From NCBI RefSeq assembly GCF_009765705.1, contig NZ_LMUX01000004.1, forward strand, positions 186,001 to 250,000: a stretch of 64,000 nucleotides of DNA. Reading direction: 5' to 3'. Below are positions 44,781 through 54,667 of this stretch, in pieces. Position 1 is the first letter of the stretch. Each line of letters opens with the position of its first letter. Below the pieces are notes generated by a model, which did no database searches, had not been told where the DNA came from, and saw nothing but the letters and a program-made list of their open reading frames with translations. This DNA comes from Burkholderia sp. L27(2015) (GTDB taxonomy: Bacteria > Pseudomonadota > Gammaproteobacteria > Burkholderiales > Burkholderiaceae). The translations under genes were made by a program, and so were the position numbers.

Positions 44781-47614
44781 GCAACATGCTGCGCCAATTG
44801 AGCGAGGCTGGACAAGCCGTGTGGCTGGATTTTGTCAGCCGTGAATTTTTAACCTCCGGTGGACTGAAAAAGCATATCGAAGAAGACGGCTTGACCGGCG
44901 TTACTTCGAACCCTTCGATTTTCGAAAAAGCGATGGGCCATGGATCGGATTACGATGCGAGCCTGCAGGCCGTGTTGAGCCGCGCGGATACCGGCGTGGT
45001 CGATCTTTACGAACGTCTCGCGATCGAAGACATCCAGGCCGCAGCCGATGCGCTGCGCCCGGTCTACGATCGTCTTGCGGCCAAGGACGGCTATATCAGC
45101 TTCGAAGTCGCGCCTTACCTCGCGAACAACACCGCCGGTACTTTGGCGGAGGCGCGCCGGTTATGGGCGGCGGTCGATAGGCCGAACCTGATGATCAAGG
45201 TGCCGGGTACCGATGCGGGCGTGCCGGCGATACGCCAATTGATCGAAGAGGGTATCAACGTCAACATCACGTTGCTGTTTTCCCGCGAGGCCTATCGCAA
45301 GGTAGCGCAAGCCTATATGGAAGGGCTGGAAGCACGCATCAAGGCGGGTAAGGACGTGAGCCGCATCGCCAGCGTAGCCAGTTTTTTCGTCAGCCGTATC
45401 GACGCGCAGATCGACAAGAAAATCGATGGCAAATTGGCGGCAGCCACGCCTGCCGATCAGCAGACGCTCAAGGCACTTAAAGGCAAGGTAGCCATCGCCA
45501 ATGCCAAACTCGCCTACCAGGACTACCTCGAACAGAGCCGCAGCCCGCGTTGGAAAAAACTCGCGGAGCATGGCGCGCATCCCCAGCGTTTGCTATGGGC
45601 ATCGACCGGCACCAAGAACCCCGATTACCCCGATACCTTGTATGTCGACGGGTTGATTGCCGCTGATACCGTCAATACGATACCGCCGAAAACGATGGAT
45701 GCGTTTCGCGACCACGGCAAGGTCGCCGAAACACTGGCGGCAGGCGTCGATGAGGCCAAAAAAGTGCTCGCCGATACCGAGCGTCTAGGCCTCGATTTGG
45801 CGGGCGTGACGCATGATCTGGTCGTGGATGGTGCTCAGCTGTTCGCGGATGCGGCCGATGCGCTGCTCGCGGCGGTGGGCGCCAAACGCATTGCGTTTCT
45901 CGGTGAGCGTCTCAACGAGGCTCACTATGATCTGCCCGATACACTGAAGAAATCGGTGGAACAAAGCCTCGATCGCGCGCGCAGTGAGGGTTGGGGGCGC
46001 CGTGTGTGGGCGGGCGATGCAAGCTTGTGGACCGGTGGCGATGAAGCCAAATGGCTGGGCTGGCTGCCGGCGGGCCAAGGCAAACAGGTCGATGCGGCTG
46101 CCGTCGCGGAACTGCTCAAGGCTTTGCGCGCCGAAGGCTATACCGACGCGGTGCTGCTCGGCATGGGCGGCTCCAGCCTGGGTCCGGAGGTGCTCGAGAA
46201 AACCTTGGGTGTGTCCAAGCACGGCGGCCTTACATTGCATGTGCTCGACTCCAGCGACCCCGCGCAGATCGCGCAGATCGAAAGCAAGGTCGATTTTGCG
46301 CGTACCGTGTTCATCGTTTCCAGCAAGTCGGGTTCGACGCTGGAGCCGGAGATCTTGAACGCCTATTTTCTGGCGGCCGCCGAGAAGGCGGTCGGGGAGA
46401 AAGAGGCGCCCAAACATTTCGTCGCTGTGACCGACCCCGGCTCCAAGCTGGATGCGCTCGCGAAGCAGCGCCGCTACCGGGCGATCTTCCATGGCGATCC
46501 GGCGATCGGCGGTCGTTATTCGGTGTTGTCGGTATTCGGCATGGTGCCCTTGGGTGTGATGGGGCATGACGTCGCCGCCTTCTTCGACGCCACCCAGCCC
46601 ATGGTGCGAGCTTGCGACGCGGGTTCGCCGCCGGCGATCAACCCTGGTGTCTACCTGGGTGTGGTGCTCGGCGAGTCGGTGAAAGCGGGACGCGACAAGG
46701 TCACGGTGTTTGCTTCGCCCTCGCTGGCCAGTACCGGATCGTGGCTGGAGCAGTTGCTGGCCGAATCGACGGGTAAGCAAGGCAAGGGCATCGTTCCTGT
46801 CGATCTCGAACCGATCGGCAAGCCAAATGTGTACGGCAGCGATCGGCTATTCGCGTTTCTGCGCGCAGAAGGCGATGCGGTGGGTGAGCTCGATCGTCAG
46901 GTGGATGCGTTGGCCAAGGCCGGGCACCCCGTTGTGCGCATCACGCTCAAGAACCTGGCGTTGATAGGCCAGGAATTTTTCCGCTGGGAAATCGCCACCG
47001 CGATTGCCGGATCCGTCATCGGCATCGACCCGTTCGATCAGCCCGATGTGGAGGCGAGCAAGCTCAAGACGCGGGCGCTTACCGACGCCTTTGAGAAGAG
47101 CGGCAAGCTCGCGCCCGAAACGGCGTTTGCCGAAGATGGCACGCTGATGTTCTTTGGCGACCCCGCGCTGAAAAGCGATGGCAGTGCGCAAGGCATTATC
47201 GCGGCGCATCTGGCGCGGCTTCATCCGGGCGATTACGCCGCCGTGCTGGCCTACATCGAACGCAACCCAGCGCATCAAGCAATCATCACGGAGCTGCGCA
47301 AGACGCTGCGCGATGAAAAGCATGTCGCCACCGTAGGCGGCTTCGGTCCGCGTTTTCTGCATTCGACCGGCCAAGCGTACAAAGGCGGTCCGAACACGGG
47401 GGTGTTCCTGCAGATCACCGCGGACCCGGCGCACGATCTGGCAATTCCGGGGCGCGCGATCAGCTTTGGTGTGGTCGAGGCGGCTCAGGCGCGCGGCGAT
47501 CTCGAAGTGCTGGCCGAACGCAAGCGGCGTTATCTGCGCGTCCATATCAAGGGCGGCGATATCGAAGGCGGGTTGAAGCACATCGTGAAAGCGGTGACTA
47601 GTCAGTTCAGTTGA
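44777..47614 (+). CDS. Bifunctional transaldolase / glucose-6-phosphate isomerase fusion
   Basis: 945 residues. Residues about 1-365 are transaldolase: [13 protein letters not shown] near 30, the Schiff-base Lys in [11 protein letters not shown], and [12 protein letters not shown]. From about 375 on it is glucose-6-phosphate isomerase with [25 protein letters not shown] and [11 protein letters not shown]. One chain can thus connect fructose-6-phosphate made by transaldolase to glucose-6-phosphate. Such fusions are known from acetic acid bacteria and a few others. It lies between transketolase and gnd in one operon. Confidence 0.93.
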   Translation: MSNMLRQLSEAGQAVWLDFVSREFLTSGGLKKHIEEDGLTGVTSNPSIFEKAMGHGSDYDASLQAVLSRADTGVVDLYERLAIEDIQAAADALRPVYDRLAAKDGYISFEVAPYLANNTAGTLAEARRLWAAVDRPNLMIKVPGTDAGVPAIRQLIEEGINVNITLLFSREAYRKVAQAYMEGLEARIKAGKDVSRIASVASFFVSRIDAQIDKKIDGKLAAATPADQQTLKALKGKVAIANAKLAYQDYLEQSRSPRWKKLAEHGAHPQRLLWASTGTKNPDYPDTLYVDGLIAADTVNTIPPKTMDAFRDHGKVAETLAAGVDEAKKVLADTERLGLDLAGVTHDLVVDGAQLFADAADALLAAVGAKRIAFLGERLNEAHYDLPDTLKKSVEQSLDRARSEGWGRRVWAGDASLWTGGDEAKWLGWLPAGQGKQVDAAAVAELLKALRAEGYTDAVLLGMGGSSLGPEVLEKTLGVSKHGGLTLHVLDSSDPAQIAQIESKVDFARTVFIVSSKSGSTLEPEILNAYFLAAAEKAVGEKEAPKHFVAVTDPGSKLDALAKQRRYRAIFHGDPAIGGRYSVLSVFGMVPLGVMGHDVAAFFDATQPMVRACDAGSPPAINPGVYLGVVLGESVKAGRDKVTVFASPSLASTGSWLEQLLAESTGKQGKGIVPVDLEPIGKPNVYGSDRLFAFLRAEGDAVGELDRQVDALAKAGHPVVRITLKNLALIGQEFFRWEIATAIAGSVIGIDPFDQPDVEASKLKTRALTDAFEKSGKLAPETAFAEDGTLMFFGDPALKSDGSAQGIIAAHLARLHPGDYAAVLAYIERNPAHQAIITELRKTLRDEKHVATVGGFGPRFLHSTGQAYKGGPNTGVFLQITADPAHDLAIPGRAISFGVVEAAQARGDLEVLAERKRRYLRVHIKGGDIEGGLKHIVKAVTSQFS

Positions 47615-47711
47615 TCAAGGCGCTTGCAGCAAGCATGACTTGAAGACACCTCGTCAAGCCGCTTTTAGCAAGAATCACCCAAGTCCACCTTACACGCGGG
47701 AGTACCACGAC

Positions 47712-48692
47712 ATGCAACTCGGCATAATTGGTTTGGGTCGGATGGGCGGCAATATCGCACGCCGCTTGATGCAAAAGGGCCACGAGACGGTGGTGTTCGA
47801 CCGCAGTAGCGACGCGATCGCCAGCATAGTCAAGGATGGCGCGAAGGGCGCGGCTAGCGTCGAGGCGATGGTGAAGGCGCTGGCTAAACCCCGTGCCGTG
47901 TGGGTAATGCTGCCCTCGGGAGAACCGACCGAGGATATGGTCGATCAATTGAGCAAACTGCTCGAAGCGGGCGACACGATCATCGACGGCGGCAACAGTT
48001 TCTACAAGGACGATATTCGGCGCGGCGCGGCGCTGGCCGAGAAAAAACTCGATTACGTGGACGTGGGAACTTCGGGTGGTGTCTGGGGGCTGGAGCGCGG
48101 CTATTGCATGATGATAGGCGGCGACACCGCGGTGATCAAACGGCTCGACCCGATCTTCGACACGCTGGCGCCGGGCTATGGCTCGATCGAACGCACGCCG
48201 GGACGCGCGGCGGGTGACGACCGCGCTGAGCGCGGCTATATCCACGCGGGCCCCATCGGCTCGGGCCATTTCGTCAAGATGATACACAACGGCATCGAGT
48301 ATGGCTTGATGCAGGCTTACGCTGAAGGCTTCGAAGTCCTCAAGCAAAAGTCCTCCGAGACGCTGCCCAAGAACGAGCGCTACGATCTGAATATGGCCGA
48401 CATTTCCGAAGTATGGCGGCGCGGCAGCGTGATTTCTTCGTGGCTGCTCGACCTTACTGCGCAGGCGCTGGCACAGGACGCGTCGCTGGCCAATTACTCG
48501 GGCACCGTTGCCGATAGTGGCGAAGGGCGCTGGACGATAGAAGCGGCCATCGAAGAAGCGGTGCCGGTGCCGGTGCTGTCCAACGCGCTATTCGCTCGTT
48601 TCCGTTCACGAGAAGAGCACGCCTATGGCGACCGCATGCTCTCAGCGATGCGCTTCGGCTTCGGCGGTCACGTCGAACAAGGGCCGAAATAA
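47712..48692 (+). CDS. gnd: 6-phosphogluconate dehydrogenase, short (YqeC/GndA) type
   Basis: 326 residues from the ATG at 47712, against about 470 for the classical enzyme. The Rossmann motif is [14 protein letters not shown], and the coenzyme loop reads VFDRSSDA. Substrate motifs are [15 protein letters not shown] and [16 protein letters not shown]. The short type often prefers NAD. It decarboxylates 6-phosphogluconate to ribulose-5-phosphate. The stop and the zwf start share a base (TAATG at 48690-48694). Confidence 0.9.
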   Translation: MQLGIIGLGRMGGNIARRLMQKGHETVVFDRSSDAIASIVKDGAKGAASVEAMVKALAKPRAVWVMLPSGEPTEDMVDQLSKLLEAGDTIIDGGNSFYKDDIRRGAALAEKKLDYVDVGTSGGVWGLERGYCMMIGGDTAVIKRLDPIFDTLAPGYGSIERTPGRAAGDDRAERGYIHAGPIGSGHFVKMIHNGIEYGLMQAYAEGFEVLKQKSSETLPKNERYDLNMADISEVWRRGSVISSWLLDLTAQALAQDASLANYSGTVADSGEGRWTIEAAIEEAVPVPVLSNALFARFRSREEHAYGDRMLSAMRFGFGGHVEQGPK

Positions 48693-50308
48693 TGGCGGCA
48701 TCGAAAACCAAACCGCCGGGCAAAACCAAGCCGCCGGCCAAAATCAAGCCGGGCAAGGCGCCGCCAGCGCCCGCTGCCACCTTGTTCTTGTTCGGAGCGC
48801 ATGGCGACCTCGTACAGCGCTTGTTGATGCCGGCGCTGTACAACCTGGCCCGTGACGGTTTGGTCGGGGCCAACGTGCATATCGTTGGCATCGATCACAT
48901 CGACAGCACCGACCAGCAGTTTTGCGATCACCTTTCGGCATTCATACGCTCTGCGGCCAAGGGCGGCGCAAAGGCAGCAAAAGGTGCCGGCAAGACGCTG
49001 GACCCCGCGTTGTGGAGCAAGCTGACAAAGCGCATCTCATACATCAAGGGCGACTTTCTCGAAGATGCCACCTATGCCGATATTGCGGCCAAACTGGCCG
49101 AAACGGGCACCGGCAACGCGCTGTTCTATCTGGCCACCGCGCCGCGTTTTTTTGGTGAAGTGGCCGATCACCTCGGCAAGGCAGGGTTGTTCTCCGAGAG
49201 TGCAAAAGGCGCTAAAGGGGCCGGGGGCGCCAAAGGCGGTAAGGGCGGCTTTCGGCGCCTCGTGATCGAAAAGCCGTTCGGCTCCGACCTGGCGTCTGCC
49301 CAGGCTCTGAACGCGCGCTTGCTCAAGAGCGCGCCGGAGGAACAGATCTACCGGATCGATCACTTCCTGGGCAAGGAAACGGTGCAGAACATTCTGGTCA
49401 GCCGTTTCTCCAATGCGCTATTCGAGTCGTTCTGGAACAACCACTATATCGACCATGTGCAGATCACCGCGGCCGAAACGGTCGGAGTCGAGGAACGTGG
49501 TGACTTTTACGAGCACACAGGCGCACTGCGCGACATGGTGCCCAACCACTTGTTCCAACTGCTCGCCATGATTGCGATGGAGCCGCCATCGGCGTTTGGC
49601 GCGGACGCCGTACGTGGCGAGAAAGCCAAGGTGGTGGGTGCAATCCGGCCGCAGACCAAGAAAGAGGCGCTGGCGAATTCGGTACGCGGCCAGTATCGGG
49701 CCGGGGAGATAGCGGGCCAGGATGTGGTGTCTTACCGCAGCGAGCCGAACGTGGCCCGCAGCAGCGACACCGAAACCTATGTCGCGCTCAAGGTGATGGT
49801 CGATAATTGGCGCTGGGCTGGCGTGCCGTTTTATTTGCGCACGGGCAAGCGACTGAGTGCGCGCGATACGCAAATCGCGATCTGTTTCAAGCCTGCGCCG
49901 TTTGCACCGTTCAGGGAGAGCGCCGTCGAAAGACTCAGGCCCAATTATCTGGTGGTGCAGATTCAGCCCGACGAGGGTATGTGGTTTGATTTTCAGGCCA
50001 AACGCCCTGGGCCCGAACTCCAGGTCGAACACGTGGAGATGGGCTTCGCTTACGCGGACTTCTTCGAAATGACGCCGTCCACCGGTTACGAAACGCTGGT
50101 CTATGATTGCCTGATCGGCGATCAGACCTTATTCCAGCGCGCCGACAATATCGAAAACGGTTGGCGTGCGGTGCAGCCGTTTATCGATGCGTGGAAAAGC
50201 GGCGGCGCCAAGGTTGCGGTCGAGGGCTATGCGTCGGGTTCGGACGGCCCCGCGGGCGCTGATGCGTTGTTGGCTCGGGACGGACGCACTTGGCATAAAT
50301 TGGGGTGA
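48692..50308 (+). CDS. zwf: Glucose-6-phosphate dehydrogenase
   Basis: 538 residues. The coenzyme motif is FGAHGDLVQRLLMPALYNL, with His where Ser or Thr is usual, and the catalytic site is YRIDHFLGKETVQN. The first step of the oxidative pentose phosphate path is made here. Two Lys/Gly/Ala repeat stretches (KGGAKAAKGAGK near residue 90, and KGAKGAGGAKGGKGG near 172) are inserted in surface loops. It is the last enzyme of the cluster; no 6-phosphogluconolactonase gene follows. Confidence 0.92.
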   Translation: MAASKTKPPGKTKPPAKIKPGKAPPAPAATLFLFGAHGDLVQRLLMPALYNLARDGLVGANVHIVGIDHIDSTDQQFCDHLSAFIRSAAKGGAKAAKGAGKTLDPALWSKLTKRISYIKGDFLEDATYADIAAKLAETGTGNALFYLATAPRFFGEVADHLGKAGLFSESAKGAKGAGGAKGGKGGFRRLVIEKPFGSDLASAQALNARLLKSAPEEQIYRIDHFLGKETVQNILVSRFSNALFESFWNNHYIDHVQITAAETVGVEERGDFYEHTGALRDMVPNHLFQLLAMIAMEPPSAFGADAVRGEKAKVVGAIRPQTKKEALANSVRGQYRAGEIAGQDVVSYRSEPNVARSSDTETYVALKVMVDNWRWAGVPFYLRTGKRLSARDTQIAICFKPAPFAPFRESAVERLRPNYLVVQIQPDEGMWFDFQAKRPGPELQVEHVEMGFAYADFFEMTPSTGYETLVYDCLIGDQTLFQRADNIENGWRAVQPFIDAWKSGGAKVAVEGYASGSDGPAGADALLARDGRTWHKLG

Positions 50309-50319
50309 GGAACGACACT

Positions 50320-50886
50320 ATGCGTAGAGCGCTGCGCCTGAAGCACATGGCCTTGGCTGCCGTTGCTCTTGTTGCTGCATTACCGTTTTGCGGCGCCTAT
50401 GCCGCCGGCACCGGCATGACGGTGTATTCGAGCGCGTTCGCCGACGGCGCGACCATCCCCCGCCAATACGCAGGGACTGGTGAATGCGGCGGCAAGGGGC
50501 AGGCGTTCCAGGTAAGCTGGACCAATCTGCCTGCCGGTGCACGTAGCGTCGCCGTGAGCTTGTTCGATCCTGATGGTGCGAAAGGTATGGGCGTGTCGCA
50601 CTGGATTGCCTACAACATCGATGCTACGCGCTCGCAGCTCGTCGAAGGCGAAGGGCAAGAGGATGGCAAAAGCGCCACACTGGGCACCAACAGCGCCGGC
50701 GCGAAGGTGTATCGCGGACCTTGCCCGCCTGCGGGCGACACGCCTCACCACTATGTGCTCACCGTGATCGCGCTCGATCTTCCACCCGATGCGCTGCCGG
50801 GCGGACTGGACCGCGCAGGGCTAATGGCTGCTGTCAAGGGCCATACGCTGGGCGGGATGAGCATAGTCGGGCGGTATGCGCGCTAG
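50320..50886 (+). CDS. Secreted PEBP / YbhB-like protein
   Basis: 188 residues from the ATG at 50320, with GAGGAA seven bases upstream; a GTG at 50305 is less likely. A signal peptide (LAAVALVAALPFCGAYA) is followed by the phosphatidylethanolamine-binding fold: LFDPDGAKGMGVSHWIAYNI and YRGPCPPAGDTPHHYVLTV. Bacterial members are of uncertain function. It starts 11 bp after zwf and may share its transcript, though its role is not evidently linked to the pentose phosphate path. Confidence 0.85.
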   Translation: MRRALRLKHMALAAVALVAALPFCGAYAAGTGMTVYSSAFADGATIPRQYAGTGECGGKGQAFQVSWTNLPAGARSVAVSLFDPDGAKGMGVSHWIAYNIDATRSQLVEGEGQEDGKSATLGTNSAGAKVYRGPCPPAGDTPHHYVLTVIALDLPPDALPGGLDRAGLMAAVKGHTLGGMSIVGRYAR

Positions 50887-50953
50887 CGCCAGCATCGCCG
50901 TTCGTAGTTCCCCATGGTAGTTGAACGTCCAAGTGTATGGAGATTGAAAAGTT

Positions 50954-51937
50954 ATGAAGGCTGCGCACTATTCCTCGAAAGGTCTCGCTCGAGACGTGCT
51001 GGTCGTTGACGAGCAGCGTGATCCGGTAGCTCAAGTGGGCGAAGTCCTGGTGCGCATCGCGCACTCGGGCGTGAATCCTTCAGACGTCAAAAACCGCTCG
51101 GGCCTCTTCAGCTCCGCAATGGAGTTCGCGAGCGTTATTCCTCACAGCGATGGCGCTGGCGTCGTCGAGGCAGTTGGAGAGGGCGTTTCGAAACAGTGGA
51201 TCGGACAACGAGTCTGGACGATCAACGGCCAGTGGCAGCGACCGTTCGGTACAGCCGCTGAATTGATCGCCTTGCCCGAAAGCCAGGTGGCGCCGCTGCC
51301 TGACAGTGTGTCGACCGAGACGGGTGCCTCACTGGGGATTCCGCTTTTGACGGCCTGGTACGCGGTGCATGCTTGCGCAGGACTTCTGGGCAAGACGGTT
51401 CTCGTCTACGGGGCCACGGGCGCGGTAGGGAGCTACGCGACGCAATTGGCCGCGCTCTCGGGCGCAAGAGTCATAGGCGTGGCCGGCAGTCGCGAGAAGT
51501 GCGAACTCGCTTCCCGCCTTGGTGCCGAGTGGGTCATCAATCGTAACGAGCAGGATGTGACGGCTTCGGTACGTGAGATCACGGGCGGCCGAGGTGTGGA
51601 CGCCATCATTGAAGTCGACGCGGCAGCCAATGCAGGAAAATATGGAGAACTATTGAAGTTCGACGGTGATGTGATCATCTATGGTTCGGGGGCTACCTCT
51701 GTCGAGGTTCCGTTCAGGCCGATGATCGTGGGCTTTGTGAATCTGCGGTTCTTTATCGTCTACAAGTTGCCCATCCCGCTGAGGAAGGCCGGCATCGATG
51801 TGCTCACCCCTCTGTTGAAACGAGGGGCGCTGCAACATCCTCAGGTCGAAATTTTTCCGCTGTCGGAAATCGCGAAGGCCCACGAACGCGTCGAGTCGGG
51901 TGCGAACGCAAAGATCATCATCGATACGCTCGCATAG
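50954..51937 (+). CDS. NADPH:quinone reductase-like MDR dehydrogenase
   Basis: 327 residues. GroES-like N-terminal domain (IAHSGVNPSDVKNRSG) and Rossmann motif VYGATGAVGSYATQLAAL near residue 158. No zinc-ligand cysteine cluster is seen, matching the QOR/zeta-crystallin branch. It likely reduces quinones or reactive enals with NADPH. It stands alone on the plus strand after the PEBP gene and is convergent with the glycine-zipper gene. Confidence 0.85.
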   Translation: MKAAHYSSKGLARDVLVVDEQRDPVAQVGEVLVRIAHSGVNPSDVKNRSGLFSSAMEFASVIPHSDGAGVVEAVGEGVSKQWIGQRVWTINGQWQRPFGTAAELIALPESQVAPLPDSVSTETGASLGIPLLTAWYAVHACAGLLGKTVLVYGATGAVGSYATQLAALSGARVIGVAGSREKCELASRLGAEWVINRNEQDVTASVREITGGRGVDAIIEVDAAANAGKYGELLKFDGDVIIYGSGATSVEVPFRPMIVGFVNLRFFIVYKLPIPLRKAGIDVLTPLLKRGALQHPQVEIFPLSEIAKAHERVESGANAKIIIDTLA

Positions 51938-51978
51938 AGGTTTGCAAGCCTCAGGCCTCAATCTTCAGGGCACTCTTT

Positions 51979-52560
51979 TCAACCCCCGCTGTGATCCTGG
52001 TTGATCCGATTCATCGGCTTTAGCGGGTCGAAGGTCTGCCAACGTCCGTCGGCTACCGTACCTTCGCCGCGCTCGATATCTCGTCCACCCAAGGTTCTGA
52101 ACACCTTGACCACGGTTTCTTCCTGGGCCTGTTCGGATACGCCTACGGCAATCATCAAGCCGGCTTTGCGGGGCTCGTCGACGGGAGCCGTCTCATGAGT
52201 GCCGTGCGTCTTTTTGATTTCTGACAGCCCCCCGGTCAAGGAGCCGACGTAGGCGCCCGCCAGCGCGCCTATCGCCGGTGCCACCGGCCCAGCGACGGGC
52301 GCACCCGCCAAACCCACCACGGCCCCTGCCGCGGCGCCAGCGACGATACCCTTGGCGCTGCCGGCCGGTGACTTTTCTGCGCGTTCGTGCGCTGGTTCCA
52401 CTTCGGTGAGTTGTTCTTCCGGGGTGGTTCCTTGTTCGCGCGGTGGCGTCAGGTAAAACGACGCTATCGCGCCCGCGTCGATGTGCACGCGCTCTAACGC
52501 TTCTACGGTTTGCGTTACCTGGTCTTGCTGATCGAAACGGGCTGCAATGATGTATTCCAT
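51979..52560 (-). CDS. Glycine-zipper protein of unknown function
   Basis: 193 residues. The middle (about 70-112) is a Gly/Ala/Pro-rich helix pair (GIVAGAAAGAVVGLAGAPVA and IGALAGAYVGSLTGG) that could insert in or lie on the membrane. The flanks are hydrophilic; the N-terminus reads AARFDQQDQVTQTVEAL. No catalytic motif. It resembles stress-induced membrane-associated proteins found in beta-proteobacteria. The upstream 275-bp gap before paoA holds no gene I can see. Confidence 0.65.
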   Translation of the reverse strand: MEYIIAARFDQQDQVTQTVEALERVHIDAGAIASFYLTPPREQGTTPEEQLTEVEPAHERAEKSPAGSAKGIVAGAAAGAVVGLAGAPVAGPVAPAIGALAGAYVGSLTGGLSEIKKTHGTHETAPVDEPRKAGLMIAVGVSEQAQEETVVKVFRTLGGRDIERGEGTVADGRWQTFDPLKPMNRINQDHSGG

Positions 52561-52835
52561 GAAATTCTCCCCATCGATTGTGAGTTTTGAGTGTCGAACT
52601 CTCCGGCACGCTAGTTGCGTGCCAATGTCCGTAAAGGTTGGTCATTGCACGGCGGATACCGGCTTTCAGCGACCCGCTGCCCGATTGTCGGAGCGGCGTA
52701 GCCACGTATGCGCGTGTAAAAGATGCCAACATCAGTAAATTTGGGTAGGGCGCGCGACTGCGGGTACTAACACTGAAAACACTGAAGTACGAGCACACAG
52801 AAAGCGGCACAGAAAGACGACCCAGGGGGCTTTGC

Positions 52836-53627
52836 ATGTCCGAAAAAAAACACGCTATTTCATCGCCGATCGATAAGCAGGAATCCATTACGTGGTCGCG
52901 TGTGACGCGACGAAGTTTCCTGTGCTCCGCCGCAGCGATCATGGCTTTTGTCGGCGCGGCGGGTCGGCTACGCGCGGCCACATCCATGACAGCGGATCAG
53001 CCATCGATGGCCTTATCTGCCGCGCAGCCTGCCGTGAACTATGTGCCGCCCGTGCCGATGACCCTGCAGGTCAACGGTCAACAACACCAATTCCTCGCCG
53101 AGCCGCGCCTCACTTTGCTGGACGCGTTGCGCGAAACCCTGCATCTGAGCGGCACCAAAAAAGGCTGCGATCGCGGGCAGTGCGGTGCGTGCACGGTGCT
53201 GGTGGATGGGCGGCGAATCAACTCATGCCTGACGCTGGCGATCATGCATCAAGGGCAAAACATCACTTCGATAGAAGGCCTCGCGCATACGAGCAGTGCC
53301 ACTCCCACCGCATTGAACACCGGTGGATTGAATGGCGCTGCATCGAATATTGCTCAACCCGTACTGCATCCTTTGCAAGCGGCCTTCATCGAGCATGATG
53401 CTTTTCAGTGCGGGTACTGTACCCCGGGGCAACTCTGCTCCGCGGTAGGTGCGATCCAGGAGATGCGAGACGGCATGCCCAGCGCGGTCACTCAGGATGT
53501 GAAGACAACCCAGACCACATTCAGCGATGCGGAAATTCGCGAGCGCATGAGCGGCAATCTATGTCGCTGCGGTGCTTATCCCAACATCGTTGCGGCAGTG
53601 CGCACGGTCCTGATCAAATCGACTTGA
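52836..53627 (+). CDS. paoA: Periplasmic aldehyde oxidoreductase 2Fe-2S subunit (PaoA-like)
   Basis: 263 residues. A Tat signal is seen in VTRRSFLCSAAAIMAFVGAA. Two [2Fe-2S] clusters follow: GCDRGQCGACTVLVDG and, with C-terminal cysteines, CGYCTPGQLC plus MSGNLCRCGAYP. It belongs to the xanthine dehydrogenase family and carries electrons from the molybdenum to the FAD subunit. Full paoABC is present; a PaoD/XdhC-like maturation factor is not seen nearby. A short insert (NTGGLNGAASN) sits between the clusters. Confidence 0.88.
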   Translation: MSEKKHAISSPIDKQESITWSRVTRRSFLCSAAAIMAFVGAAGRLRAATSMTADQPSMALSAAQPAVNYVPPVPMTLQVNGQQHQFLAEPRLTLLDALRETLHLSGTKKGCDRGQCGACTVLVDGRRINSCLTLAIMHQGQNITSIEGLAHTSSATPTALNTGGLNGAASNIAQPVLHPLQAAFIEHDAFQCGYCTPGQLCSAVGAIQEMRDGMPSAVTQDVKTTQTTFSDAEIRERMSGNLCRCGAYPNIVAAVRTVLIKST

Positions 53628-53680
53628 TATAAGAGCGGCACGCGCTGCGGTTGCGCGGCCGCGCTTAGCCTGGAGGCACC

Positions 53681-54667
53681 ATGAATTCATTTTCATACCA
53701 GCGCGCCGGCGATGTCGCCAGCGCACTGCAGCAGATTCGCGAGCCTGGCGCGAAATTTATCGGCGGTGGCAGCAATCTGCTCGATCTCATGAAAGGCGGC
53801 ATTGAACGTCCGGTGCTGTTGATCGACATCAATCAATTGCCCTTGAGCGATATCACCGTCAGGCCCGATGGCGGGCTGCGCATCGGTGCGCTCGCGCGTA
53901 ACAGTGATGTCGCCGCGCATCCGGTGGTGCGGGGTAGTTATCCGCTGCTCACGCAAGCGCTGGTCTCGGGCGCTTCACCGCAATTGCGCAATATGGCGAC
54001 CGTGGGCGGCAACCTGTTGCAGCGTACCCGCTGCGGCTATTTCTATGACACCGCGTTCGACGCTTGCAACAAACGCACACCCGGTTCCGGATGTGCGGCG
54101 CTCGATGGGCACAACCGCAATCACGCGATTTTTGGCGCGAGTCCACAGTGCATCGCCGTCAACCCATCTGACATGAGCGTTGCGTTGAGCGCGCTGGATG
54201 CGGTGGTGAATGTCGAAGGGCCCAACGGTGCGCGTAGCATCGCAATCGCCGATTTTCACCGGCTGCCGGGCGACACCCCCGAGCGCGATACCAATCTGGC
54301 GCCTGATGAACTGATCGTCTCGGTCGACTTGCCCCGTTCGCGGTTCAGCGATCACGCCCATTATTTGAAGGTGCGCGATCGAGCGAGTTATGCGTTCGCG
54401 CTGGTTTCGGCGGCAACCGCATTCGACCTCGATGGCGGCGTGGTACGCGATGTGCGTATCGTGCTGGGCGGCGTCGCGCACAAGCCGTGGCGTGCGCACG
54501 CTGCCGAAACGGCGATGCGCGGGCAGCCGTTCAACGCGGCTACGCGAGCCGAGGCCGGGCGCATGGCGATGAGCGGTGCTCGTCCATACGCGCACAACGG
54601 GTTCAAAGTCGAACTGACGCGGCGTGCGGTAGAGCGTTCGCTCGCACTCGCAGGAGGCGTGCAATGA
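53681..54667 (+). CDS. paoB: Aldehyde oxidoreductase FAD-binding subunit (PaoB-like)
   Basis: 328 residues. FAD motif KFIGGGSNLLDLMK near residue 25 and the RNMATVGGNLLQRTRC segment. The cysteine-bearing loop CNKRTPGSGCAALDGHNR matches the [4Fe-4S]-like loop of PaoB/YagS. It accepts electrons from PaoA. Its stop overlaps the paoC start by 4 bp (ATGA). Confidence 0.88.
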   Translation: MNSFSYQRAGDVASALQQIREPGAKFIGGGSNLLDLMKGGIERPVLLIDINQLPLSDITVRPDGGLRIGALARNSDVAAHPVVRGSYPLLTQALVSGASPQLRNMATVGGNLLQRTRCGYFYDTAFDACNKRTPGSGCAALDGHNRNHAIFGASPQCIAVNPSDMSVALSALDAVVNVEGPNGARSIAIADFHRLPGDTPERDTNLAPDELIVSVDLPRSRFSDHAHYLKVRDRASYAFALVSAATAFDLDGGVVRDVRIVLGGVAHKPWRAHAAETAMRGQPFNAATRAEAGRMAMSGARPYAHNGFKVELTRRAVERSLALAGGVQ

